Origin: Haladaptatus sp. DJG-WS-42
GTDB lineage: Archaea > Halobacteriota > Halobacteria > Halobacteriales > Halococcaceae
DNA length: 64,000 bases
Direction of reading: 5' to 3'
NCBI RefSeq assembly: GCF_037198285.1
Contig: NZ_CP147243.1
Span: forward strand, 1,488,001 to 1,552,000
Shown: in pieces, positions 27,403-36,667 of the stretch
Layout of the letters: each line of letters starts with the position of its first letter
How positions within the stretch are numbered: position 1 is the stretch's first letter
Made by a program: the position numbers and the translations under genes
The notes under the pieces: generated by a model
What the model saw: the letters and a program-made list of their open reading frames with translations, nothing else
Database searches by the model: none
Told to the model about the DNA's origin: nothing

Positions 27403-28293
27403 TTATTTGCGATTACTCACGATCGGCAGCGCCAGCAGTCCCGCGATGACGACGGCATTGCCGAGGAGTGAAGCGACGAGTACGTCAGAAACGGTCGTGA
27501 CGAGCGCGAGCAAAAGGCCGAGAACGGGCAGACCCAACACCGCGGTGGTATAGGCTTCTCGTCTGGTCGGCGTGCGGTCGAGTCGTGGCGAGACGGCCTG
27601 CCACGTGAACACGCCGCCGAGCGTCGCCCCAAGCGCGGCAGCCCCTTCGAAGCCAAAGCCCGTCGTCACGAACGCGACGGCGGCGATACCCGCGGCAACC
27701 CAGAAGGCGAGTCGGGGGTCTTCGCCCGTGATGCGTCGTTCGATGAGCAGGTAGGTCACCCCGAGCGCGACGCCCGCGAGGATGTCCACGAGGTAGTGGA
27801 CGCCGAGGACGAGCCGGGACAGCGAGATGAGCGCGACGATACCCGTTGCCGTTGCGAGTCGGCGTCGGAGCGTGCTCACAGCGAGCGTCAGTGCGAGGCC
27901 GCCCCAGACGACGGTCGAGCCGAGGGCGTGGCCGCTCGGGAAGCCGTAGCCGTCAGAGACCGCGAGCCACTCGTAGGCGGCGTGGTAGGCCTGCGGGACG
28001 AACTGGCTCCCCGGGACGATGTCCGGGGAGGGTGGGCGGGGCAGGGCGAACAGTCCTTTCAGCGCGAGGGTGAGCGAGAGCGCGCCGAGCGTGAGCGCGA
28101 TGACGTAGGCCATCTTCTCTCGGTCGACGCCGTCGCGCCAGCGTGGGGTTCGCGGGCCGAGCCAGTAGAGCACCGACAGAACGACGAAGTAAACCCAGAG
28201 GTCACCGAGTTGGGTGACCAGCGCGAACACTGGCACCAGCAGGTCGGGGATGAGACTGCGCAAAACGTCGAGTTCGCCAAGCCCTCTCGTCAT
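27403..28293 (-). CDS. PAP2-superfamily membrane phosphatase
   Basis: 296 aa, multi-spanning. All three acid-phosphatase motifs are present: KGLFALPRP (about residue 85), PSGHALGS (about 127) and SRLVLGVHYLVD (about 165). They form a vanadium-haloperoxidase-like site that dephosphorylates lipid or polyprenyl phosphates on the outer face. The ATG at 28293 overlaps the TGA of the upstream YihY gene by 4 bp, which fixes the start and indicates translational coupling. An alternative GTG lies at 28308. Confidence 0.85.
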   Translation of the reverse strand: MTRGLGELDVLRSLIPDLLVPVFALVTQLGDLWVYFVVLSVLYWLGPRTPRWRDGVDREKMAYVIALTLGALSLTLALKGLFALPRPPSPDIVPGSQFVPQAYHAAYEWLAVSDGYGFPSGHALGSTVVWGGLALTLAVSTLRRRLATATGIVALISLSRLVLGVHYLVDILAGVALGVTYLLIERRITGEDPRLAFWVAAGIAAVAFVTTGFGFEGAAALGATLGGVFTWQAVSPRLDRTPTRREAYTTAVLGLPVLGLLLALVTTVSDVLVASLLGNAVVIAGLLALPIVSNRK

Positions 28294-29537
28294 CTGTCTT
28301 GTCGCCACGCACTGTAGCGGTCACGCACTCGGCCCGGGACGTTGACCACGTTCCCGACGAGGCCGACGCCGAGCATCACGACGTAGAGGCCGAGCGTCGA
28401 GAGCCAGACGACGAGCATTGCGAGGATGGCCCAGCCACCAGAGAGGTAGAAAAACGCCCCGAGGGTCATGATGGTGCCGTAGAGGAGCACGAGATACGGT
28501 CCCCAACCGCGGGCGTGGCCTCGGCGCATCCGGCCGCGAACGTAGCGTTCGAGGTCGTTTTCGACCTCGTCGCGCGTGACCGTCCGCTGTTCGATTTCCT
28601 CCTCGAACGCTTCTACGTCCGCGCGAAGCGCGGCAAGCTCGTCGGAAACCGATTCGGTGGCCGTCTCTGTGTCGTCGCGTTCGTCGGTCATGCTCGCGGG
28701 TTGTCGCTTGTCACCTCGTTGGCCGCCTTTGTGTAACTGCCGGTCTTTCGGTGCGCCGGTTCGCCCGGCGAGGACGGCGTTGATGACGACTCCGGCGAGC
28801 AGGATGACGCTCCCGAGGTAGAACAGCGTCACGAGCAACAACACCGCGCCGATGATGCCGTAGGCCTGAAACTGGTCTGCCTGCCCGGCATAGATACGAA
28901 AGCCGGTCTGGAGGGCGGTCCAGCCAACCGCCGCGAACACCGCCCCCGGCAGTGCTTCGCGGAGGGAGACGTCCTTCGCGGGCAAAAAGTAGTACAGCGG
29001 CACGAACGCCACGGCGAGGACGACGATGAGCGCGAACGGCCCGACGAACTGGAAGATTGGTAACCCAGTGAACGCGATTACCGCGCCAACGACCGCGGTC
29101 AGGACGAGTCCCCCCGCGACTGCGATGAGCGTCACGAGGCCGTGTTGCACCTGCTCGACGATGGAGTCTGGCAGCGGGCTGTCGTAGACGTTCGAAAAGG
29201 CGATGTCAAGTGCACGGAAGATTTTGAGGCCGCTCCACAGCAAGAACCCAACCCCGATGACGGTCGCGCCGCCCCGCCCGGCCGCGCCGGTGAGCGCGGC
29301 GGCGATGAGTGCTTCACCATCCGCTGAGAGCATGCCTGAGAGAGCGTTGACGATTGCGGTGGCGAACTCTTGACCGCCGAACAGCGACCCGAGGGCGAGG
29401 GTGAGCAACAGCAACGGGATGAGCGAGATAAACGCATAGTAGGCGAGGCTGGCTGCCAGAAACGTAATCTGCTGGTCTTGTGCCTCGCGGACGATGGCCT
29501 TCCCCGTGTCTGCAAGCGTGGCGGCGCGTTGATTCAC
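28290..29537 (-). CDS. YihY/BrkB-type membrane protein with C-terminal extension
   Basis: 415 aa from GTG 29537. Residues 1-260 match the YihY/BrkB (formerly RNase BN) family: LAASLAYYAFISLIPLLLL, six helices and QAYGIIGAVLLLVTLFYLGS. Residues about 280-345 are a charged coiled coil, followed by two or three more helices, an extension absent from the paralogue just upstream (29558-30355). Role unknown; the family has been discussed as transporters. It is in an operon with the paralogue and the PAP2 gene. Confidence 0.75.
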   Translation of the reverse strand: MNQRAATLADTGKAIVREAQDQQITFLAASLAYYAFISLIPLLLLTLALGSLFGGQEFATAIVNALSGMLSADGEALIAAALTGAAGRGGATVIGVGFLLWSGLKIFRALDIAFSNVYDSPLPDSIVEQVQHGLVTLIAVAGGLVLTAVVGAVIAFTGLPIFQFVGPFALIVVLAVAFVPLYYFLPAKDVSLREALPGAVFAAVGWTALQTGFRIYAGQADQFQAYGIIGAVLLLVTLFYLGSVILLAGVVINAVLAGRTGAPKDRQLHKGGQRGDKRQPASMTDERDDTETATESVSDELAALRADVEAFEEEIEQRTVTRDEVENDLERYVRGRMRRGHARGWGPYLVLLYGTIMTLGAFFYLSGGWAILAMLVVWLSTLGLYVVMLGVGLVGNVVNVPGRVRDRYSAWRQDR

Positions 29538-29557
29538 ATGTCTCAATTCGTCAACGA

Positions 29558-30355
29558 CTACAAAAAACTCGGTGGCCCCTCGGGTTCGACGTGGCCGTTG
29601 GTCACCGCGTTGTACACCACCCCAAGGAGGAGGAAGATGGCTCCGAGGTACAGCCACGTCAGCACGACGAGCGCGATTCCCGCGCTGCTGTAGAGGCGCG
29701 CCTGTCCGATGGTCGTGCTGTAGAGACGAAAGCCGAGGAACAACAGCGCCCACGACACCGCGGCAATGAGCGCGCCGGGGAGCGCCTTGCCAAGCGGCAC
29801 GGTCCCCTTCGGGAAGATGTGAAACAGCGGGAGGAACACGAGCGTCAGCCCGGGAACGAGAAGCAGCGGGCCGAGATATCGCCAGAATGTGGCGTCAAAG
29901 GAGACGGCGAGGGCAACGCCCATCCCGAGGATGAGCGCGACCGCACCGGTCACGGTGATGAACGCGAGCAAAATGTTCTGGACGCGGTCGAGAATCCCGT
30001 GTTTCTCGCGGTCGCCATACAGTTCGACGAACACCGCATCGAGCCCGCGAAACAGCCGGAGCGACGACCAGAACAAGACGATTCCAGAGAGTGCCGTCGT
30101 CCGCGTGCGGCCCGCGGCGGTCATCACCATTGACCGAATCTGCTCGGTCTGCGCCGGGAGCGCCTTCGAGAGGACGCGCTCGATGACGAAGGCAGCAAAG
30201 CCATCGCCGCCCCACGTAGAGAGCGCGATGATGCACAAGAGGGCAAACGGGATGAGCGAGGCGACGGCGAAGTACGCGAGGCTCGCGGCTTTGACGTTCA
30301 ACTGTTTTTCTTTCGCCACGGTCACGACTGCGTTCACCGAGTGGAGGGCGGCCAT
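29558..30355 (-). CDS. YihY/BrkB-type membrane protein, short paralogue
   Basis: 265 aa with six hydrophobic helices; KAASLAYFAVASLIPFALL and SSAGIALVVLTWLYLGAIF are the family signatures. It lies 20 nt upstream of the longer paralogue, so this is a tandem duplication in which one copy gained a C-terminal domain. The start MAALHSVNAV is an ATG. Function unknown. Confidence 0.78.
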   Translation of the reverse strand: MAALHSVNAVVTVAKEKQLNVKAASLAYFAVASLIPFALLCIIALSTWGGDGFAAFVIERVLSKALPAQTEQIRSMVMTAAGRTRTTALSGIVLFWSSLRLFRGLDAVFVELYGDREKHGILDRVQNILLAFITVTGAVALILGMGVALAVSFDATFWRYLGPLLLVPGLTLVFLPLFHIFPKGTVPLGKALPGALIAAVSWALLFLGFRLYSTTIGQARLYSSAGIALVVLTWLYLGAIFLLLGVVYNAVTNGHVEPEGPPSFL

Positions 30356-30423
30356 TCGATAGATACTCCGTTACCTACGGGGCCTTTCAAGGGTTGTGGC
30401 CACACCCCGCTGCCCTTGACAGA

Positions 30424-31536
30424 TCAGCTAAACTGCTCGCGCGCTGCTTGCTCGATTTCTGCAATCGTCGCATCCGTGTGGAAGGTCGTACCGCCGTAGT
30501 GTGCCCGTCGCGCTTCGTAGCCAGCGTCTCTGAGTACGTCGAGAAAGGCGTCCATCGCGGGGGCGGAGACGCCCCACTGCTTGCAGATTTTGTGCTGGTC
30601 GAAGTGGAAGGGCACGTCGAGTTCGTCTTCGACCGTTGCGAGCATGCGTTCGGCTTTTTTCGCCCGGCCCATCTCCTCGCTCAACTGGTCGCGGACGTTC
30701 GCAGTGAAGTGTGGGTCACGGATTTTTCCGAGCCACACCGGTCCCGCGCTCACCATGCTCGTTTCGCAGTTCGGGCACGCTTCGGGTGGATGAGCAATCA
30801 GGCCCTGTTCCCACTCGCGGTGCATGCACTCGTTGCAGTGGTGGACGTAGCCGAGTTCGTCCACGGCGTGGTTCGCGTCCGTCGCACGGGGACTGCATTC
30901 GAGGTAGACACGGACGTAGTGGCGGGTGACGTGGCTCAGAATGGGGGTGACGCCGACGTCGTAGCGGGCGGCGGTGCGGGCGAGCATCGAGAGGAGGATG
31001 CGAAGGCCCATCTCGGCGTGGTAGTCGGTGTTCCGAGGGACCGCGGAGTACTTGCGGACGCCGGAGTTGAAGTGTGCGCCACAGAGCGGGGCGGTGTCGG
31101 TCGCGGTCACGCAGACGAGGTTTCGGGCGCTGTTGAACGCGGCGTCCGCGAAGGGCGTGGGCGTCCCGAACGGGTCTACGTCCACGACGTCGAAGCGCTG
31201 TTCGTGCATGAGGGCGTTCGCGTTTCGACGGACGGCGGTTCCCGCGAGGTCGTTTCGCGCGAAGTTCTCCTCACAGAGCGCAACGGCGTCCTCGTCCACG
31301 TCACAGCAGGTGGCCTCCCAGCCGTCGTTCGCGGCTCTGACCCCGCGGATGCCGCTCGCGGCGGTGGCGTCTAAGTAGGACCTCGCGTACTCGTTTCGCT
31401 CGGCGTAGGCTCTGAGGACGGCGATGGTGATGTCTCGGTTCAACTCTTGGTTCGGATTGAAGAACACGGCGTCCTCTATCGAGTCGCCTGCCTGCTCTGG
31501 TACGGCGACCTCAATGTCCCCTTCCCGGACGTGCAT
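30424..31536 (-). CDS. trm1: tRNA (guanine(26)-N2)-dimethyltransferase
   Basis: 370 aa. SAM-dependent N2,N2-dimethylation of G26 in tRNA. SAM-binding [16 protein letters not shown] (about residue 52), catalytic DVDPFGTP (about 117), and the Trm1 zinc-finger CNEC...CPNC (about residues 229-255) are intact. The C-terminal winged region ends with [13 protein letters not shown] 31536 starts [14 protein letters not shown]; the frame continues four codons upstream. Confidence 0.95.
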   Translation of the reverse strand: MHVREGDIEVAVPEQAGDSIEDAVFFNPNQELNRDITIAVLRAYAERNEYARSYLDATAASGIRGVRAANDGWEATCCDVDEDAVALCEENFARNDLAGTAVRRNANALMHEQRFDVVDVDPFGTPTPFADAAFNSARNLVCVTATDTAPLCGAHFNSGVRKYSAVPRNTDYHAEMGLRILLSMLARTAARYDVGVTPILSHVTRHYVRVYLECSPRATDANHAVDELGYVHHCNECMHREWEQGLIAHPPEACPNCETSMVSAGPVWLGKIRDPHFTANVRDQLSEEMGRAKKAERMLATVEDELDVPFHFDQHKICKQWGVSAPAMDAFLDVLRDAGYEARRAHYGGTTFHTDATIAEIEQAAREQFS

Positions 31537-31622
31537 ATCACCTCTCACCGGTCGCAGACGAAAAGCGACACGCTCTCGGGGCGAGCAGAAGGAGTTTTGT
31601 TGGTCTATCCGTGAGAACCGGT

Positions 31623-32132
31623 ATGCGTCGTCGTCGCCTGCGGATGAGTCTCTACGCCGGGGTGCTGTTTACGGTGCTTGGCCTCCTTGCGTGGGTCACC
31701 GGCCAACCGTTTATCTTCCCGAGTCTCGGCCCCTCTGCGTTCATCCTCGCCTTCGAGGGACGGAGCGCACAGACCGCCCCTCGTCGCGTCATCGGGAGTC
31801 ACTTCATTGGTTCTCTCGCGGGGCTCGTTGCCTACCTCCTCGTTGCCAACGGCGTCATCCTCACGGACTCGTTTGCGCCGTTTTCTCCGGCAGGGCTTCG
31901 CCTCGCCGCGAGCGGCGTGCTTTCGATTGCCCTCACGAGCTTTGCGATGTTCGAGACCGATACCGTCCACGCGCCGGCGTGTGCGACCACCCTCATCGTC
32001 TCACTTGGCCTGCTCTCGACGCCGGTGAAAGCCGCAACCATCGTCGTGAGCGTCGTGATTCTCGTGGTGTCACATCGGATCGCACTCGGCTCTGTAGACT
32101 GGGTTGGCGTGCGCTTCCCGAGCCAGTCGTAG
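31623..32132 (+). CDS. HPP-family membrane protein
   Basis: 169 aa with four or five helices. [15 protein letters not shown] matches the HPP family signature, whose plant chloroplast members have been implicated in nitrite uptake. ATG 31623 is preferred because GTTTTG at about 31593-31598 is at leaderless distance; GTG 31611 is also possible. No nitrite or nitrate gene is nearby, so the substrate is unknown. Confidence 0.72.
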   Translation: MRRRRLRMSLYAGVLFTVLGLLAWVTGQPFIFPSLGPSAFILAFEGRSAQTAPRRVIGSHFIGSLAGLVAYLLVANGVILTDSFAPFSPAGLRLAASGVLSIALTSFAMFETDTVHAPACATTLIVSLGLLSTPVKAATIVVSVVILVVSHRIALGSVDWVGVRFPSQS

Positions 32133-32178
32133 TCGCACTATCGCATGGGTTTTTGGTACGCACCTCCTACGTTCACGT

Positions 32179-32526
32179 GTGAACGCGGTCGAACGCTGGC
32201 AGTCCGACTTGGAGCAACATGGTTCGTTAGCCCCGGCTATCGTTGACCGCATCATTTCGATACACGGCTCGCGCGGCGTCCGCGCCATCGAAGCCGTCTC
32301 GGAACTCAGAGTCAAACAGTACCGGGATTTCACCGTCGTCGTCGGACACGAAGACGAATACGTGATTGAGGGACGCGCCTGTGAGTGTCAGGACGCGGCG
32401 TTCAACCTCGACAAGGCCGACCCAGAACAGTTGTGCTGGCACGTCCTCGCCGCGGAAATCGCCCGACGAATCGACATGGTGGACGACCACGACATGTGGT
32501 ACTCGGACGTGCGCGAATTTTTGTAA
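32179..32526 (+). CDS. Small SWIM-type zinc-finger protein
   Basis: 115 aa. GRACECQDAAFN followed by QLCWHVLAAEIA gives a CxC...CxH pattern, the SWIM zinc finger, in a protein with almost nothing else. Such stand-alone SWIM proteins occur in haloarchaea; DNA or protein binding is presumed. The GTG at 32179 begins the conserved region and is preceded by a TTTTTGG element at about 27 nt. Convergent with hisH; stops are adjacent. Confidence 0.7.
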   Translation: MNAVERWQSDLEQHGSLAPAIVDRIISIHGSRGVRAIEAVSELRVKQYRDFTVVVGHEDEYVIEGRACECQDAAFNLDKADPEQLCWHVLAAEIARRIDMVDDHDMWYSDVREFL

Positions 32527-33186
32527 TCAGTCCGCGATGCAGATGTCCACGAAGTTCTTGAGAATCCTGAGTCCCGCCTCCCCGCTCTTTTCGGGGTGGA
32601 ACTGCGTACCGAAGATGTTGCCTTCCTCGTTTGCGATGATGGCAGGGAACTCGACGCCGTAGTCGGTCGTGGCGACGATGGCGGCCTCGTCGTCGGGGAC
32701 GGCGTAGTAAGAGTGGACGAAGTAGGCGTACTCGCCGTCGATTCCTTCCACGAGCGGGTGGTCGCGCGTCACGTTGAGCTGGTTCCAGCCCATGTGGGGC
32801 ACCTTCTGCCCCTCGCGGAACTTGACGTTGTTTCCGGGGATGAAGTCGAGGCCGGTCACCTCGCCTTGTCCGGCACGGTCTGCTTCCTCGCTCGCGGTCA
32901 ACAGCATCTGCATCCCGAGACAAATCCCGAAAACGGGTTGGCCGCGGTCTGCGGCGTCGCGCAGGGCTTCACGGTAGGGGCCGGCGTTCTCGACGCCCTC
33001 GCGGAACGCGCCGACGCCGGGCAGCACGATGCCGTCTGCCGATGCAAAGCGGTCGGGGTCATCGGTGATTTCGACCGACGCCCCGGCGCGTTCGAGTCCG
33101 CGGGTGACGCTCCGGAGGTTGCCAAGACCGTAGTCCACGACGACGATATCGGCCATTGTCGTCTGCTGTGGGGCGCGCTGGCTCAT
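32527..33186 (-). CDS. hisH: Imidazole glycerol phosphate synthase glutaminase subunit
   Basis: 219 aa. Class I glutamine amidotransferase supplying ammonia to HisF in histidine biosynthesis. VVDYGLGNLRSVTRGLERAG at the start, catalytic Cys in FGICLGMQML (about residue 92), and His/Glu in GTQFHPEKSG (about 200). The first ATG gives a 10-residue extension; the alternative start is ATG 33156 (MADIVVVDYG). hisF is not beside it. Confidence 0.94.
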   Translation of the reverse strand: MSQRAPQQTTMADIVVVDYGLGNLRSVTRGLERAGASVEITDDPDRFASADGIVLPGVGAFREGVENAGPYREALRDAADRGQPVFGICLGMQMLLTASEEADRAGQGEVTGLDFIPGNNVKFREGQKVPHMGWNQLNVTRDHPLVEGIDGEYAYFVHSYYAVPDDEAAIVATTDYGVEFPAIIANEEGNIFGTQFHPEKSGEAGLRILKNFVDICIAD

Positions 33187-33244
33187 ACCTGAGAATTCGT
33201 GGTGCAGAACAAGTCCCTTTCCGTTGCGGTGGGTTCTGCGCCAG

Positions 33245-33832
33245 TCAGAAATCGCCGAGGCGTTTTTGCCCGCCGGTGTCGGTGGTGAACTCTGCGGCCT
33301 TCGTGAGCGTCTCGACGAAGGTGTCGGTCTGGCTTCGGTCGTACAGCGTCGCCGCCGGATGCACGCTGATGAGGATGCGTCGGGGCTTGCCCGCGATTGC
33401 CTTGTCCACGAGGCTCCCGGCTTCGCTCGTCACCGCGACCGACCGGCCCAAGAGGTGCTCTGACGGGACTTTCCCGAGCGTGACGATGAGTTCGGGGTCG
33501 ACGCGGTCGATTTCTTTCTCTAGATACTCGCGGCAGTTTGCGAGTTCTTCTTTGCGGGGGTTGCGGTTGTCCGGCGGGCGACACCGCACGCAGTTCGTGA
33601 TACGGACGATTTCTCGTTCTAAGCCCACGTCGCGGAGCGTGTCAGAGAGGACGGTTCCGCTCCGCCCGACGAAGGGTTCACCCTGTTCGTCTTCCTGTGC
33701 ACCGGGGCCTTCGCCTACGAACAGAATATCCGCGTCCGCCGGGCCGACACCGTTCACGATTTGTGACCGACACGCGACGAGGTCGGGACACTTCGTACAC
33801 TCGGTGACGGTGAGGCCGTCCATTTCTCCCAT
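33245..33832 (-). CDS. udg: Uracil-DNA glycosylase, family 4 type
   Basis: 195 aa from ATG 33832 (192 from 33823). Removes uracil from DNA. CTKCPDL and a second Cys at ACRSQ, plus the distal CVRC, are the four likely Fe-S cluster ligands. GEGPGAQEDEQGEPFVGRSG is the active-site motif A and SVHPAATL the distal HPxx motif. It lies 26 nt after the DUF99 gene on the same strand, likely in an operon with it. Confidence 0.9.
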   Translation of the reverse strand: MGEMDGLTVTECTKCPDLVACRSQIVNGVGPADADILFVGEGPGAQEDEQGEPFVGRSGTVLSDTLRDVGLEREIVRITNCVRCRPPDNRNPRKEELANCREYLEKEIDRVDPELIVTLGKVPSEHLLGRSVAVTSEAGSLVDKAIAGKPRRILISVHPAATLYDRSQTDTFVETLTKAAEFTTDTGGQKRLGDF

Positions 33833-33858
33833 TGCCCGGAAGTGGGCGAGCGGGCTAC

Positions 33859-34410
33859 TTAATTCTCCCACTCGTCGGCCGCCCGTGCCGCGAGTCTGGC
33901 CACCCGGAGCGGTTCGGGGCGACCGCCTTCGGGCGTGAACCCGCGGACGATTTCGGCGGCCTCCTCAAGAGAACAGCCCACCGCCCGCACCCACACCGTT
34001 TCCGGGCCAACGGCGAGCTCGTGGCGCGGCGGCTGGGCGTCGTAGATGGCCATTCGCGCAGCCAACTCGTCGCCCGAAAAGGCGCCTCTGAGCCCCTGTT
34101 CCAGTCCGTCACTGGCTTCGTAGGTGACGGAAATTACCGGCCGTTCCGTTTGCTCGTGTACCCGGTGTAAGTCAACGAGATTGTACCACGCGAGCGCGAT
34201 GCCAGAAACCATGACGTAGCGCACGTCTTCGCGGGCGAGGCGCTCATAGAGTGCACAGATTGCATCGGTCGCGTCCAGTCCGCCGACCGTACACGTCCCG
34301 AAAGAAAAGCCATCGACGACGCGACTGGCGCGTGTGACGACGCCAGCCAGCATACTTCGCTCATCGCGGAACGACTCGGCGATGCCGAGCGCCCGCACGC
34401 CCTGCTTCAC
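33859..34410 (-). CDS. DUF99 family protein (endonuclease V-like fold)
   Basis: 183 aa, full length for DUF99. ALGIAESFRDERSMLAGVVTR and DGFSFGTCTVGGLDATD resemble the RNase H-type fold of the endonuclease V-related DUF99 family; nuclease activity is not shown for the family to my knowledge. It starts with ATG 34410, overlapping the stop of the DUF5786 gene by 4 bp, and is followed by the UDG gene. The combination hints at DNA repair, but this is context only. Confidence 0.8.
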   Translation of the reverse strand: MKQGVRALGIAESFRDERSMLAGVVTRASRVVDGFSFGTCTVGGLDATDAICALYERLAREDVRYVMVSGIALAWYNLVDLHRVHEQTERPVISVTYEASDGLEQGLRGAFSGDELAARMAIYDAQPPRHELAVGPETVWVRAVGCSLEEAAEIVRGFTPEGGRPEPLRVARLAARAADEWEN

Positions 34411-34583
34411 TGCTCTTTGATTTCCTGTAACCGGTCGAGGAGTTCGTCCGACGACGCACCATTTTCGTAGTCGATGCTCCCATCGTGGTGTGCATCACTG
34501 GTCGCTACTGCTTCGCCATCTGATTCGTCACTATCGACTTCTTGCCGTGACTGCTCGGTTTCATCGTAGCTCCCAAATCCCAT
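34407..34583 (-). CDS. DUF5786 small acidic haloarchaeal protein
   Basis: 58 aa starting MGFGSYDETEQ, a short highly acidic protein family conserved in haloarchaea. The C-terminus (SSDELLDRLQEIKEQ) is a likely helix. No function known. Codons upstream of ATG 34583 in this frame (to 34652) are not conserved-looking. A 4-bp overlap with the DUF99 gene suggests coupling. Confidence 0.75.
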   Translation of the reverse strand: MGFGSYDETEQSRQEVDSDESDGEAVATSDAHHDGSIDYENGASSDELLDRLQEIKEQ

Positions 34584-34745
34584 ACCTGTCTCTTGTGGAC
34601 TCACGCGGAAAAAAGCCACGACACCTGTTGTCTGTAGAACAGTTTTCCCCACGCTGTCGAATTTTCATCTTTCGTGACAAAAGCCGTCCCGTCTAGCACT
34701 TGCCTCCCCCGGTAGCCTCAAGAACCCCCGGGTCCACGGGTTTGT

Positions 34746-35354
34746 ATGCACGTTATCAATATCACCGAGGATGCGGAGGTGTTCACCGCGAACGTCTACC
34801 TCGTCGTCGGTGACCGGACGGTGCTCGTCGATGCAGGCGCAATGGAGGGCGTCGTAGAGGCTGTCCGAGAGCACACAGACCACCTCGATGCGGTCGTGCT
34901 CACCCACCAGCACGGCGACCACGTCGCACAGCTGGCGGACGTTCTTTCGGCCTTTGATTGTGAGTGCTACGCCTACGGCGAACACGAACTGCGAACCAAC
35001 CACTTAGACGACGGCGAGACCATCCAGATTGGCGACGAGACATTCGAAGCCATCTACACGCCGGGCCACGCTGCAGACCACATCGCGCTCGTAAGCGATT
35101 CGACCATCTTCTCCGGCGACGTGGTCGTCCACAACGACGCCGCCTTCGACTACGGCAGCTTCGGGCGCACCGACATGCCCGGTCAGTCGCGCGAACGCCT
35201 CATCGAGAGCATCAAAGAAATCTTAGACCGCCTCCCCGAGGGCGTCGAACACCTGTACGCGGGCCACGGCAATGCGTTCCACGGCGACGTGCGCGACGTC
35301 ATCGAGACGGCGCTCTCTCGCGCAGAACAGCGCACGTCGAAATACCCCGAATAA
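34746..35354 (+). CDS. Metallo-beta-lactamase-fold hydrolase
   Basis: 202 aa, glyoxalase II-like MBL hydrolase. Metal motifs LTHQHGDHVAQ (about residue 57), YTPGHAADH (about 107), SGDVVVHND and YAGHGNAFHG provide the complete binuclear site. The compact size and absence of an accessory domain leave the substrate open; a thioester or a lactone is possible. Confidence 0.82.
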   Translation: MHVINITEDAEVFTANVYLVVGDRTVLVDAGAMEGVVEAVREHTDHLDAVVLTHQHGDHVAQLADVLSAFDCECYAYGEHELRTNHLDDGETIQIGDETFEAIYTPGHAADHIALVSDSTIFSGDVVVHNDAAFDYGSFGRTDMPGQSRERLIESIKEILDRLPEGVEHLYAGHGNAFHGDVRDVIETALSRAEQRTSKYPE

Positions 35355-35399
35355 CCCGTCCGAGCAACATTTTTGAGTGCAATCTGTGTCTGTCCAGCC

Positions 35400-35930
35400 A
35401 TGCCTGGTGCACTCTATTTAGAAGGCGACGGTGTCTCGCTCTACACCATCGAAGAAGACGACCTCGAATTTCTCCGCGACACCATCAACCACCCGCAGGT
35501 TCGCCCGACGATACACAGCCGCGCGCCCATCAACTTAACGCAGGAAACCAAGCATTTCGAAGAGAGCATCTCCGCAGAGACTGCCGCAAACCTCCTGATT
35601 TGCGTCGATGGCGAGCGTGCCGGAACCATCGGTCTCGGCCCGTTCGAGGCGGGAGACGGCAACGCAGAAATCGGGCTCGTTCTCGCGCCCGAGTTCTGGG
35701 GCGCGGGCCACGGCACAGAAGCGAGTCAGTTGATGACCGACTACGCCTTCCGCGAACGCGGCCTCCACCGCGTGTTTGCGGACGTCCTCGCGTCGAACGA
35801 GGCGTCTGCGCGCATCTGGCAGGGCCTCGGCTATCGGCAGGAGGGAACGTTCGAAGAAGCGGCGATTCTGGACGGCGAGCGCGTCGCAATCGAGCGCTAC
35901 GCAATCCTCGCCCGCGAGTGGCGGGCTTAG
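35400..35930 (+). CDS. GNAT N-acetyltransferase (RimJ/RimL-like)
   Basis: 176 aa. Acetyl-CoA-binding motif [21 protein letters not shown] with [19 protein letters not shown], typical of the RimJ/RimL group that acetylates protein N-termini or small amines. ATG 35400 begins [10 protein letters not shown]. Its TAG stop overlaps the stop of the convergent L40e gene by 2 bp. Confidence 0.82.
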   Translation: MPGALYLEGDGVSLYTIEEDDLEFLRDTINHPQVRPTIHSRAPINLTQETKHFEESISAETAANLLICVDGERAGTIGLGPFEAGDGNAEIGLVLAPEFWGAGHGTEASQLMTDYAFRERGLHRVFADVLASNEASARIWQGLGYRQEGTFEEAAILDGERVAIERYAILAREWRA

Positions 35931-36076
35931 GCTGCGCGCCGTTCTTTGCTCTTCGGTCGAAGCTTTGCGTAGCCGCACTTGCGGCATTTCTCTGCGCGTT
36001 TCGGGTTGCGGGCGTTACACCGCATGCAAATCATCTTCTCGAGAGTCCGTTTTTCGGCGGATTCAAAGCTGGCCAT
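35927..36076 (-). CDS. rpl40e: Ribosomal protein L40e
   Basis: 49 aa, a short zinc-ribbon protein of the large ribosomal subunit. I translated it by hand: [15 protein letters not shown], then CMRC and CRKC zinc knuckles and a basic tail ending KERRAA. The length equals that of other archaeal L40e. A TTTTAA element on the minus strand near 36100 gives leaderless spacing. Stop codons overlap those of the convergent GNAT gene. Confidence 0.93.
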   Translation of the reverse strand: MASFESAEKRTLEKMICMRCNARNPKRAEKCRKCGYAKLRPKSKERRAA

Positions 36077-36130
36077 ACTGGCGGGTTACCGCCTGTGGCG
36101 GTTAAAAGTTTCCGAGTTGCCCCGAGTGAG

Positions 36131-36628
36131 TCACTCACCGCGGTCTAAGTACTCCTGTTGGACCTCGACGACCTCCGACGAATCAGCACACTCTGCGTAG
36201 CGTCGAAGCGGTTCCTCGTTCATCTCGAGGAACGTGTGGCCCCAGCGGAACTTCGACAGAATTTCTGCTGCGTGGTCGTACTCGCCGAGAATCGCGAGTC
36301 CCGCCGCAAACGCCTCAACCGTGTTCAATTGGAAGGGCTTGCCGTAGTTCACCGGATTCGCCGCGACGAGGAACGGGAGTGCGCGATGTTCGCCGCGCAT
36401 CGTGAACATCGCTTCGCCCGCCGTTTCCCACGAACAGTCAAGCGCGACGAGGTTCGACTGGCCGGCGTCGGCGGGCGAGAGCGCCTGCTCTGCGTGTGGA
36501 TTGAGAATCACACCGTAGGGCGTGGCCCGTGCCGAGCGATGGAGCTCACAGAGGTCAAATCGCGCGAGCTTACGGGCCGTGCACTTCTTCGGGTCGTCAT
36601 CGCCCTCGTAGCGGACGTGCAGGTTCAC
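36131..36628 (-). CDS. tsr3: 16S rRNA aminocarboxypropyltransferase Tsr3 (DUF367)
   Basis: 165 aa, usual length. Transfers the aminocarboxypropyl group of SAM to small-subunit rRNA near the decoding centre. [46 protein letters not shown] are the conserved family blocks. Near L40e, so two ribosome-related genes lie together. Confidence 0.92.
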   Translation of the reverse strand: MNLHVRYEGDDDPKKCTARKLARFDLCELHRSARATPYGVILNPHAEQALSPADAGQSNLVALDCSWETAGEAMFTMRGEHRALPFLVAANPVNYGKPFQLNTVEAFAAGLAILGEYDHAAEILSKFRWGHTFLEMNEEPLRRYAECADSSEVVEVQQEYLDRGE

Positions 36629-36667
36629 TGCTCGCCGGTAGGGCGTGAGAAACTAAAGGCGCTCCGT

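Noticed and set aside
29558-30355. Ribonuclease BN annotation
   Set aside because: The YihY family was once called RNase BN, but that activity belongs to a different (RNase Z-like) protein; this is a membrane protein.
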